A stretch of 64,000 nt of DNA from Lachnospiraceae bacterium. Its GTDB lineage: Bacteria; Bacillota; Clostridia; Lachnospirales; Lachnospiraceae. Shown here piece by piece: positions 42,955-51,355 of this stretch. A program made the translations under genes and the position numbers. The stretch spans positions 1-64,000 of the forward strand of contig SVEO01000010.1 of NCBI GenBank assembly GCA_015057275.1, in the 5' to 3' direction. Numbering within the stretch: position 1 is the first letter of the stretch; each line of letters starts with the position of its first letter. The notes under the pieces were generated by a model. It was given only the letters and a program-made list of their open reading frames with translations, made no database searches and was not told the DNA's origin.

Positions 42955-44355
42955 TTAATCTGTGTACATCTTACTGTATACAAATGTTTCTTCTTCTGTT
43001 TTGTTTTTATCCTCGCAGGATTCGTCTGCGAGCCCTAAAAATGCGTGGAGCAAATCTGCGCCGGCGGTGCCAACAATCTCCACTTTAATGTTTAATTTGT
43101 TCTGCAATTCTTCTACGGTAACGTCATCCAAAAATACATTCTCACCGCTGCGAAGTACATTTTTCGGCAAGAGCAACACATCGCCAAGTTCCTGATTTTT
43201 TAGCTGCGCAAGGATATCCTGACCGGTCAAAAGTCCGGAAACTGTAATCGACTCTCCGAAAAAATCATTACGGATTGTGCAAACATTGACCTCTATCTGC
43301 GGACAAATCACCTGCAACTCGCCAGCCAACTGTTTGATTGTACTCGCTGCCAGGTATCCGGTTGCTACGGTCACTTTTCGAGGATTTACATCATTCTGTG
43401 ATGAAGCTTTCCATGCTTCCAGCGCATTTCGGTATTCGTTTAACAACAATCGCATCATACCAACACCGTTTTCTAACTGCAGATAGCCATCATATGTCTC
43501 CTCTTCCGGGAAATCGCGTTCTGCAAGAATGTACCACTCATCGCTGGCATGGATAAAATGTAAATCATGCTCGCGCATCGTTTCTAATTGCACGCTCTCA
43601 ATCAAATCGATGACCTCGCAGGCTTCTTCTTTCGTAAAGCTTTCCAGCGGGTATAGTCCATCTCGGTACTTTGTCAAGCCGGCCGGCACTACTGATACAC
43701 TCTCCAAATATGGCAGATATTTTCGTAAATCGTGAATCGCGCGCTTTAAGTTTTCGCCGTCATTTACTCCCTTACACAGCACAATCTGCCCGTTCATACG
43801 GATTTCTCCCTCGTATAAGCGGTCCATGTGCTTTAGCGCATCGCCGGCAAAACGGTTATGCAACATTTTACAGCGAAGCTTAGGAATCGTTGTCTGCACC
43901 GAAATATTAATCGGTTCCAATCGATAACGAATGATGCGCTCGATATCTTTTTCCTTCATGTTCGTTAGCGTCACATAATTGCCCTGTAAGAAAGAAAGTC
44001 GCGAGTCGTCATCTTTAAAGTACAATGTGTCACGCATGCCTTTTGGCATCTGGTCGATAAAACAGAAAATACACTGATTGCGGCAGGAGCGATACTCGTC
44101 CATAAGACCATTCGCAAACTGAATCCCCAAGTCATCCTCGAATTCCTTTTCAATCTCCAGCACCCATTCTTCTCCATCTGGCTTTTTGATGCACACTTCA
44201 ACATATTCGTCATGAATTAAATAGCGGTAATCAATTACATCCTCCGGCTCCACGCCGTTCACGGAAATCAGCATGTCTCCCGCTTTAATTTCCATTTCTT
44301 CTGCGATTGATTCCGGTTCCACACACGAAATCAAATGTCCTTTGTTCTTACCCAC
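42955..44355 (-). CDS. DUF512 radical-SAM-like protein with PDZ domain
   Basis: The 466-residue protein has an N-terminal PDZ-like domain (about 8-75), a radical SAM-type cysteine motif CRNQCIFCF (C91, C95, C98) and the C-terminal DUF512. The start is GTG 44355, five bases after GGAGG; the TTG at 44367 overlaps that site. The family is widespread in Clostridia just upstream of der and is of unknown function. The Cys motif implies an iron-sulfur cluster, so the protein may be an enzyme acting on RNA or a cofactor. Confidence 0.88.
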   Translation of the reverse strand: MGKNKGHLISCVEPESIAEEMEIKAGDMLISVNGVEPEDVIDYRYLIHDEYVEVCIKKPDGEEWVLEIEKEFEDDLGIQFANGLMDEYRSCRNQCIFCFIDQMPKGMRDTLYFKDDDSRLSFLQGNYVTLTNMKEKDIERIIRYRLEPINISVQTTIPKLRCKMLHNRFAGDALKHMDRLYEGEIRMNGQIVLCKGVNDGENLKRAIHDLRKYLPYLESVSVVPAGLTKYRDGLYPLESFTKEEACEVIDLIESVQLETMREHDLHFIHASDEWYILAERDFPEEETYDGYLQLENGVGMMRLLLNEYRNALEAWKASSQNDVNPRKVTVATGYLAASTIKQLAGELQVICPQIEVNVCTIRNDFFGESITVSGLLTGQDILAQLKNQELGDVLLLPKNVLRSGENVFLDDVTVEELQNKLNIKVEIVGTAGADLLHAFLGLADESCEDKNKTEEETFVYSKMYTD

Positions 44356-44413
44356 GGATTCCTCCAAAATTTCACAGTCAATCTAGTATATCATACCAAT
44401 TTTTTTCCAAAAA

Positions 44414-44441
44414 GTAAAGGCTTTCCGCAGAAAGCCTTTAC
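44414..44441 (-). terminator. Terminator of the sulfatase gene
   Basis: GTAAAGGCTTTC pairs with GAAAGCCTTTAC around four bases, with a T-run on the minus strand, 10 bases past the stop of the LTA-synthase-like gene. Confidence 0.85.
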
Positions 44442-44450
44442 CGTTCATTT

Positions 44451-46664
44451 TTATTCGCCGTAATACAGGCATTCTTTTGTGCAACTAAGCTTCGATTGCC
44501 ATACGACAAAGGAATCAAGTCCTTTTAATTCCGGATAGTAGATTTTGAGTGTCTCACTGTCAATAAAGGTCGTATGATACTTTTCACCATTCACATAAAC
44601 TTTACTGTATTTTGTAAAGTTCTTTCCTTTAATGATGACATAGCCTTCTTTCTCAGCGTTCTCTCCTTCGCCTTCCTCAATCGGGTTGGCCTCTTCATCA
44701 AAGGTGGCATCATCATCTTCAATTGGTTCTTCATGATCAACGCCTTCCGGCAAAGTTTCTTCTTCATCCAGATTCTGATTGTCATCTATAGTTATATCCG
44801 GAACTACAATCGCCTTTTTTATATTGGTAATTCCAATCGGGTCAATACCCATCTGAATTTCCAGCTTTTCGTATGGATTTACACCACCGTAGCAAAGTAA
44901 ATCGCCATATAAAATATCATATTCCAGATTCTGAAGACCGTTTTCGTATTCTTCGGTTCCTCTGTATGTTTGATGGTACTTATTGATGATGCCAGTCTCA
45001 ATTCCCAGCACCTTAAGGAGCTTTGCGCTCATCTGGTACGCCTCTATATCCTCGTCACCAAAGTCAAGTCCCATGTTATTCCAAATAAAATATGATGTCT
45101 CATAAACCGTACCGTTCTTCATTTGGTCATCGGTAAATCCAAGGCTCGGCAAGTGGTCGCCGTATACAACCAAAATTGTATCCTCGTCAAATTCGTTGAT
45201 TGCCTGCACCAATTCACCGACAAAGGCATCCATCTCGTGAATCTGATTAATATAATAATTCATCTGCTCACGTATATCTTCGTTCCAGATTTCCTCAACC
45301 TCGACTACTTTCTCGTACTCAGCATCGGACGGATAACTTCCGTGCCCCTGTACAGAAATTGCATAGACAAAGTCCTGTTCTTCCGTATCGTTTAAGCATT
45401 TAAAAATTTCGTCTGTGATGTAGAAATCTTTCGCCCAGCCCATCGGGGTGTATTGCTCCACCTGCATATATTCTACTGAGGTATAGGTTTGGATACCAAG
45501 ACGCGCGTAAATATCGTTTCGACTATAAAAACCACCGGTATTATTGTGGATACCGTGGGTCGCCCAACCGTTTTCCAATAGATTCCAAGCTAAGCTTTCA
45601 CATGTGGATGTTTTTAAAATCGTATTAAACGGATATTCGCCCGGGCCGAAATGGTCAAGATTCATCCCGGTTAAAAGCTCAAATTCCACATTCGATGTGC
45701 CCGCACCAATGACCGGCACACCGAAATAACCAGAATCACACTCCCGCATATATTTTGTAAAGTTTGGAATTGGATTCTCACTTAATGTCATGTTCGTCAC
45801 TTCATTGACATCAAAAAAAGATTCCAACTGCACAATTACAATATTCGGTGTGGAAATCTCGTCCGGATTCGTATTATCTTGCGTCAGGCCGGACGGCACA
45901 TCATTACCATCCTGTTCATCGTCTTTGGTGCCGGTAATCGTGTCGATTGTCGCCTGCGAATAGTTTGACGGCTTCTTTACACCGGTGTTTACCAGACTGT
46001 TTGAAAAACAGTAAACGAAACCATTCTTCAAATAAGATTTAGACAATTCACCGAATTTTGATTCCACCTGACCGGTCAAAAGACCAATCTGAATAGAGCC
46101 AAACGTGATGACACATACGACAAAAATCATACCGCAGGAACGCAAAAAAGAAATTTTCTTCGGATACTGCGGTGCCTTGATATACAGAAAAATCAACAGT
46201 GCTACTGCCGCAATAATCGCAAAAATCGCCAACACAAGCTGTGCATTGTTCAAATATTTGTTCATAACCGCGAGCGCGGAGTCAATCAGTTTTAAATCGA
46301 CCGCCGTAAATGGGGTAACGCGATTACATAACAGCACATAGTTCGAGATACCGAGAATCAGCCAGAGTACCGAAATCAGACACACCCAGAACAATCTGCG
46401 CTTAAACAAAAATGTCACAGATAAAGTCAGTATGATAATATACATGTTAATCAGGAATACATACGGCGATTGAAACAAATGCACAATTCCGCCGAAAAAG
46501 CTCTTTCTGCCGAGCGATTCCAGAATAATATTTAAGATGAACGGCCAAATCAGATACAGGCCGATGTAGGCTTTACTGGTGCTGCCGGTAATCCATTCTT
46601 TGATTCCGGAAATAGCATTCAAAATTTTCATCTTGTCAAATTTCTTGTTGCTGTTTTCAGCCAT
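44451..46664 (-). CDS. LTA-synthase-like sulfatase-fold membrane protein
   Basis: The 737-residue protein has five N-terminal membrane helices (about 33-205) and an extracellular alkaline-phosphatase-fold domain (about 275-600). The latter has the metal/nucleophile motifs QLESFFD, GAGTSNVEFELLTG with the catalytic Thr, HGIHNN, and VVYGDHLPSLG. An acidic linker (about 640-690) and a C-terminal IPT/TIG-like domain (YVIIKGKNFTKYSKVYVNGE) follow; these additions are unusual for LtaS. It may transfer glycerol-phosphate or phosphoethanolamine groups to surface polymers. ATG after GAGGAGG overlaps the aminopeptidase gene by 37 bases. Confidence 0.87.
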   Translation of the reverse strand: MAENSNKKFDKMKILNAISGIKEWITGSTSKAYIGLYLIWPFILNIILESLGRKSFFGGIVHLFQSPYVFLINMYIIILTLSVTFLFKRRLFWVCLISVLWLILGISNYVLLCNRVTPFTAVDLKLIDSALAVMNKYLNNAQLVLAIFAIIAAVALLIFLYIKAPQYPKKISFLRSCGMIFVVCVITFGSIQIGLLTGQVESKFGELSKSYLKNGFVYCFSNSLVNTGVKKPSNYSQATIDTITGTKDDEQDGNDVPSGLTQDNTNPDEISTPNIVIVQLESFFDVNEVTNMTLSENPIPNFTKYMRECDSGYFGVPVIGAGTSNVEFELLTGMNLDHFGPGEYPFNTILKTSTCESLAWNLLENGWATHGIHNNTGGFYSRNDIYARLGIQTYTSVEYMQVEQYTPMGWAKDFYITDEIFKCLNDTEEQDFVYAISVQGHGSYPSDAEYEKVVEVEEIWNEDIREQMNYYINQIHEMDAFVGELVQAINEFDEDTILVVYGDHLPSLGFTDDQMKNGTVYETSYFIWNNMGLDFGDEDIEAYQMSAKLLKVLGIETGIINKYHQTYRGTEEYENGLQNLEYDILYGDLLCYGGVNPYEKLEIQMGIDPIGITNIKKAIVVPDITIDDNQNLDEEETLPEGVDHEEPIEDDDATFDEEANPIEEGEGENAEKEGYVIIKGKNFTKYSKVYVNGEKYHTTFIDSETLKIYYPELKGLDSFVVWQSKLSCTKECLYYGE

Positions 46665-48415
46665 TCTTTCTCCTCCTCACTTAAATACGGGGCAACCTTA
46701 TCATATACAAGTTGATGATAAGAATTGATATATTCAATTTCTTCGTCAGTTAAATATGCGCAGTCGATTGCATCTAAATCAATCGGTACATACGTAATTG
46801 CTTCAAATTCCATGAACTGTCCGTACTCATTCTTCAAGCCTTTTTTGCAGACAAGTTCGTTCTCAATGCGGATGCCATGACTTCCTTCAATATAAACGCC
46901 CGGCTCATCGGTCGTTACCATGCCTTCTTCCAGCAGACAACCGTCTTTGCGCTCCGGCACCACTTTATAACGAAAACCATTTGGCGATTCGTGAATGTTC
47001 AAAAGATAACCAACGCCATGTCCGGTACCGCAGCGATAGTCTATACCCAACTTCCAGAGCGGACCGCGACTTAAAATATCGAGTGACAGGCCACTGCAGC
47101 CGTATAAAAATTTTGCATTAGCAAGTCCAAACATCGATTTACAAACCGTTGTGTAATGCAACTTCCACTCTTGCGGAATGTCGCCGAGCACAATTGTACG
47201 CGTTACATCTGTCGTACCTTCCCTATAATGTCCGCCGGAATCAACAAGCAAAAATCCCTGCGGCTTCAAAATTGCTGCTGTCTCATGGCTTGCATGATAA
47301 TGCATCATCGCTGCATTTTCGTTATAAGCACTGATAGTATCAAAACTAATATCTAAAATTCCCTGCTCTCTGCGAAATTCTTCTAACTTGTCCGCCGCAG
47401 TTGCTTCCGTAATAACCACGCCGGACTTGCCAATTTCCTGTTTCAGCCAGCAAATGAATTTCGTCACTGCCACACCGTCTTTGACATGTGCCTGCTTGAT
47501 ATTTTTCAACTCGGTTGGATTTTTAATTGCTTTACGTAAAATGCACGGGTTATCGCAGTCAATAATCTCACCGGCAATTTCAGAGATAATGCGGTAATTG
47601 CAACGCTTTTTATCAAGCAATACCGTCGCATCCACCGGAATCGTCGCCAAATCTGTATAAAAGCTGTCATACGGTCGAATCTCAATACCGCTCTCTTCTA
47701 AGGATGCTCTTACCGGCGCTACTGCCTCATCCATCGCATACAATACAACATGTTCTTTCTTCATAATCAGGTATGAAAGCATGACCGGCACATGGGTCAC
47801 ATCATCCCCGCGAATGTTGAGCAGCCAATTGATGTCATCGAGCGTGGATAACACATGATAATCGCAGCCCGCTTTCTTTATCTCCTCAGCAAGCCATGCG
47901 CACTTGCTTTCACGAGTTTCCCCGCAATATTCTAATTCAAGCTCAAATGCCGGCTTGCGAGAAAGCTGTGGGCGCTCGTGCCAAATTTCCTCAACAAAGT
48001 CAATGTCTGCCTGCACACTACCCTGCTTTTCTTCTACTAATGCCACAAATGCCGTGCCGGTTTTACCGTCCACCAAGCGTCCGTCAAACGCAAGCACTGA
48101 CTGCTGTGGGAGTTCTATGCGTAAAAACTCCTCCGGTGTCGGCACACCTTCCACGCCGCTGCGATAAAGCTCAATCCCACTGCCTCTAAGTTCGCGCTCC
48201 GCTTGAATAAAATATCTACCATCGGTCCAAAGTCCTGCTTTGTTTGCTGTTACAATCAGCTCGCCCGCCGAACCGGTAAATCCGGAAATATATTCTCTTG
48301 CTTTAAAGTAATCGCCTACATACTCCGATGCATGAAAATCTGCAGTCGGAAGATAGCATGCATCAATATGATGCTCGCTCATATAATTTCTTAAAGTAAT
48401 TAATTCTTTTCTCAT
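46628..48415 (-). CDS. Aminopeptidase P family (M24) metalloprotease
   Basis: The 595-residue enzyme has two creatinase-like N-terminal domains (about 1-310), an M24 pita-bread domain (about 320-530) with the metal ligands in LVDSGGHYREGTTDVTRT (two Asp), GTGHGVGYLLNIHE (His), and Glu in VTTDEPGVYIEG and IRIENEL, and the C-terminal Peptidase_M24_C domain. It removes N-terminal residues before proline in the cytoplasm. Its 3' end overlaps the next gene by 37 bases. Confidence 0.93.
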   Translation of the reverse strand: MRKELITLRNYMSEHHIDACYLPTADFHASEYVGDYFKAREYISGFTGSAGELIVTANKAGLWTDGRYFIQAERELRGSGIELYRSGVEGVPTPEEFLRIELPQQSVLAFDGRLVDGKTGTAFVALVEEKQGSVQADIDFVEEIWHERPQLSRKPAFELELEYCGETRESKCAWLAEEIKKAGCDYHVLSTLDDINWLLNIRGDDVTHVPVMLSYLIMKKEHVVLYAMDEAVAPVRASLEESGIEIRPYDSFYTDLATIPVDATVLLDKKRCNYRIISEIAGEIIDCDNPCILRKAIKNPTELKNIKQAHVKDGVAVTKFICWLKQEIGKSGVVITEATAADKLEEFRREQGILDISFDTISAYNENAAMMHYHASHETAAILKPQGFLLVDSGGHYREGTTDVTRTIVLGDIPQEWKLHYTTVCKSMFGLANAKFLYGCSGLSLDILSRGPLWKLGIDYRCGTGHGVGYLLNIHESPNGFRYKVVPERKDGCLLEEGMVTTDEPGVYIEGSHGIRIENELVCKKGLKNEYGQFMEFEAITYVPIDLDAIDCAYLTDEEIEYINSYHQLVYDKVAPYLSEEEKEWLKTATRNLTR

Positions 48416-48561
48416 AAAAACCCCTTATTATTTTCACCAAACGTCCGTTTAATGTGCTCTAATGCATAGATTCACAAATGATTGTTCGCGTACATTTTAC
48501 CACAAATATTAAAAAATGCTAGATGTTCACGAAAATTTTAGAATATTGTAAAATATAAACA

Positions 48562-48593
48562 GGCGGAATCCCGCTATTTTGCGAAATTCCGCC
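48562..48593 (-). terminator. Terminator-like hairpin after folA
   Basis: GGCGGAAT pairs with ATTCCGCC, with a second GC/GC pair inside. T-rich sequence follows on the minus strand. It probably ends the hflX-thyA-folA operon. The remainder of 48416-48672 holds an AT-rich promoter region for the aminopeptidase operon. Confidence 0.6.
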
Positions 48594-48672
48594 GGTAAAC
48601 TACTTATATAAATTTTCTGACTGGCAAATCATCATCCTCTTGCAGGCAAACTACCTCCTTTGAATAACGTAT

Positions 48673-49164
48673 TTATTTTTCTCTTTTATACGTTCTGAAA
48701 TAATATTCCAAATCGAAATACGTTTGCTCTTCCGATTCCTCAGTCATCCGCCACTCCGGCATCTGCTCCAAATTTGGGAACATGGTGTCCGAGCGGTATG
48801 CGTGGTCAACATAAGTAATATATGCGGTGTCGCAGTACGGCAGGAACTGCTCGTAAATCATGCCCCCACCGATGATAAAGGTTTCTTTATCCTCATATTT
48901 TGCAGCTTCCGCGATAGCTTCCTTAACGCTGTGCACAACGATGACATCCTTCGCCTCGTAGTCCGCATTTCTTGTCAGCACAATATTTACGCGGTTTGGC
49001 AGTGGGCGTTTGCCCGGAAAGCTCTCTAACGTGCTTCTGCCCATAATCACTACGTTGTTCATCGTGGTTTCTTTAAAAAACTGCATATCAGCAGGAATGC
49101 GAACAAGTAACTTATTATCGCATCCAATGCCCCAATTTTTATCAACTGCTGCAATTGCTTTCAT
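48673..49164 (-). CDS. folA: Dihydrofolate reductase
   Basis: The 163-residue enzyme regenerates tetrahydrofolate from the dihydrofolate that thymidylate synthase produces. D26 in IPADMQFFK is the catalytic acid; the NADPH loop is VVIMGRSTLESFP. ATG 49164 follows GGGAGAG; the open frame reaches 49200 without a site. It is downstream of thyA by 39 bases, the usual functional pair. Confidence 0.94.
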   Translation of the reverse strand: MKAIAAVDKNWGIGCDNKLLVRIPADMQFFKETTMNNVVIMGRSTLESFPGKRPLPNRVNIVLTRNADYEAKDVIVVHSVKEAIAEAAKYEDKETFIIGGGMIYEQFLPYCDTAYITYVDHAYRSDTMFPNLEQMPEWRMTEESEEQTYFDLEYYFRTYKREK

Positions 49165-49203
49165 TTGTCTCTCCCATCCGACGCTGGAATCGCGCCCCAT
49201 AAT

Positions 49204-50052
49204 CTATACCGCCACCGGAATATTTTTAATCTGTGGACCGGCTTCGTAGTTTTCCAATGTGAAATCATCCACCGTGAAATCATAGAATTTTTTTACATCC
49301 GGGTTCATCTTAAAGGTTGGTGCCGGAAGCGATGGACGCTCAATGAGTTCTTTAATGTGCGGAATGTGACGGTCGTAAATGTGCGCATCCGCAATTACAT
49401 GCACGAACTCTCCGACCTCCATATCAGAAACCTGCGCGAACATGTGCAGCAATGCTGCATACTGTACCACATTCCAGTTATTTGCCGCTAAAATATCCTG
49501 TGAACGCTGGTTCAAGATGCCGTTCAACGTCAGCTTGTCGTGTCCTTCTTTTTTTGTTACATTAAATGTCATGCTGTAGGCGCACGGATAAAGATTCATC
49601 TCATGCAAATCCTGATGCACATAAATGTTCGTCATAATACGGCGGCTGTACGGATTGTGCTTTAAGTCATAAAGCACGCGGTCTACCTGGTCCATTTCGC
49701 CTTCTTTGTAAATATGCTTCACGCCCATCTGATAACCGTAGGCCTTACCGATAGAACCGTCTTCGTCCGCCCAAGAATCCCAGATATGACTGCCTAAATC
49801 ATTGATATTGTTTGATTTTTTTTGCCAAATCCAAAGGATCTCATCAATTGCCTTTTTATAAGCAGTTTTTCTTAACGTCAGCGCCGGAAATTCCTTCGAT
49901 AAATCGTAACGATTTACTACACAGAATTTTTTAATCGTGTAAGCATAGGAGCCGTCCTCCCACTTTGGACGAACCTTTTCGCCTTCTGTACTGACACCAT
50001 TTTCTAAGATGTCTCTACACATATCTTTAAATAACTCGTCTGCGTAACTCAT
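49204..50052 (-). CDS. thyA: Thymidylate synthase
   Basis: The 282-residue enzyme methylates dUMP to dTMP using methylene-tetrahydrofolate. The active-site C157 is in YPCAYSM; the folate/dUMP block NQRSQDILAANNWNVVQY and the C-terminal KIPVAV-like tail (NIPVAV) are typical. ATG follows GGAGG, 12 bases after hflX. It forms an operon with hflX and folA. Confidence 0.96.
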   Translation of the reverse strand: MSYADELFKDMCRDILENGVSTEGEKVRPKWEDGSYAYTIKKFCVVNRYDLSKEFPALTLRKTAYKKAIDEILWIWQKKSNNINDLGSHIWDSWADEDGSIGKAYGYQMGVKHIYKEGEMDQVDRVLYDLKHNPYSRRIMTNIYVHQDLHEMNLYPCAYSMTFNVTKKEGHDKLTLNGILNQRSQDILAANNWNVVQYAALLHMFAQVSDMEVGEFVHVIADAHIYDRHIPHIKELIERPSLPAPTFKMNPDVKKFYDFTVDDFTLENYEAGPQIKNIPVAV

Positions 50053-50064
50053 ATGTTTCCTCCG

Positions 50065-51306
50065 TTATTGTATCAACTTTCCGTAATGCTCTGCCGAAAT
50101 ATATGCTTCCACATAAATGCCGGCGTCGCGATATTCTTCTTTTAAGAGTTGGCCATATTTGCGAATAAAGGAAATCTTGCCGGCCTCATCATAACCGAAT
50201 GTTTTCTCAATATAAATACTCTGGCGGCGAAGAATTTCCTGCAACTCGTGCTCTAATGCATCAAGTCCGATGCGATTTTTAATCGATGCCTGTACAGAAA
50301 CGTCTGCAGAAAAATCTTTAAAGGAACGTTCTTCATCGAGCAAATCAATTTTGTTGAAAACCGTAATTATCGGCTTATTACCAACACCAAGCTTATTTAA
50401 TGTCTCATAAACAAGGTGCATCTGTTCTTCCATCTGGGGATTCGAGCAATCGACTACATGAATTAAAATATCCGCGTACTTAGATTCTTCTAAGGTAGAG
50501 CGGAACGCATCAATCAGATGATGCGGCAGTTTACGAATAAATCCAACCGTATCCGTAAGGATGATTTCTTGCCCGTCCGACAATTTTAAATTTCTCGAAG
50601 TTGGGTCCAACGTCGCAAATAATTTATCTTCTTCCAATACATCGGCATCCGTCAAGGTGTTTAAAAGCGTGGATTTCCCGGCATTCGTGTAGCCGACAAT
50701 CGCCACCACAGGCACCGCCTGGCGTTCTCTGGCGCTGCGCGTGACTTCGCGGTGATTCTCCATATCCCGCACCTCCTGACGCAGTTTGGAAATTCGCTCT
50801 TTAATCAAACGTCGGTCCACTTCCAGTTTCTTTTCACCGGGGCCTCGCGTACCGATACCCCCACCCAAACGGGACAGGTTACGCATACCAATCAGGCGTG
50901 TTGCATGATACCGGAGCTGCGCAAGTTCCACTTGCACCTTACCCTCACGGGTAACTGCCCGCTTTGCGAAAATATCTAATATGATAAGAGTGCGATCCAT
51001 AACCTTCGTGTCGAGTGCATCTTCTAAATTCTTCATTTGTACCGGCGAAAGTTCATCATCACATACAATACCGTCCGCACCAAGCTCTGCTAGCATTTCC
51101 CTAATTTCGTCCAACTTACCCTTTCCAACATAAGTTCCGCTATGGATTTGCTCACGATTCTGAATGATACGTCCGATTACCTCGCCGCCTGCAGTAGCAA
51201 TTAGCTCGTCCAGTTCATCAAGCGATTCCATAACTTTTTCGGCATCGGAAATGGCAACCGCTACGGTAATTAGTTTTTCTTTTTTTTGAAAATTTTCATA
51301 CATCAT
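50065..51306 (-). CDS. hflX: Ribosome-associated GTPase HflX
   Basis: The 413-residue protein has the N-terminal HflX domain with GGGIGTRGPGEKKLE, and a GTPase domain (G1 GYTNAGKST, G3 DTVGF, G4 NKID). HflX splits stalled or inactive ribosomes under stress. I start at ATG 51306 (ATGATG pair). No Shine-Dalgarno precedes it; instead a near-consensus promoter places the transcription start on this ATG, which predicts a leaderless mRNA. It leads the hflX-thyA-folA operon. Confidence 0.92.
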   Translation of the reverse strand: MMYENFQKKEKLITVAVAISDAEKVMESLDELDELIATAGGEVIGRIIQNREQIHSGTYVGKGKLDEIREMLAELGADGIVCDDELSPVQMKNLEDALDTKVMDRTLIILDIFAKRAVTREGKVQVELAQLRYHATRLIGMRNLSRLGGGIGTRGPGEKKLEVDRRLIKERISKLRQEVRDMENHREVTRSARERQAVPVVAIVGYTNAGKSTLLNTLTDADVLEEDKLFATLDPTSRNLKLSDGQEIILTDTVGFIRKLPHHLIDAFRSTLEESKYADILIHVVDCSNPQMEEQMHLVYETLNKLGVGNKPIITVFNKIDLLDEERSFKDFSADVSVQASIKNRIGLDALEHELQEILRRQSIYIEKTFGYDEAGKISFIRKYGQLLKEEYRDAGIYVEAYISAEHYGKLIQ

Positions 51307-51312
51307 GCACAA

Positions 51313-51341
51313 ATTATATCATAGGATGAATTGAGATACAA
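51313..51341 (-). promoter_or_regulatory. hflX promoter with start site on the ATG
   Basis: TTGTAT (51341-51336) and a perfect TATAAT (51318-51313) preceded by TGA (extended -10) are spaced by 17 bases. Six bases, TTGTGC, follow before the ATG at 51306, so +1 falls on its A. It lies back-to-back with the subtilase gene, whose own promoter could overlap (TTTCAT and TATCAT on the plus strand). Confidence 0.7.
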
Positions 51342-51355
51342 CCTTGGAATTGAAA

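Noticed and set aside
48595-48672. A short frame after AAAGGAGG downstream of folA (minus strand)
   Set aside because: The site is followed by TTG and only five codons before a stop; the ATGATG frame 15 bases further has 11 codons. Too short to claim, though a tiny peptide is not excluded.
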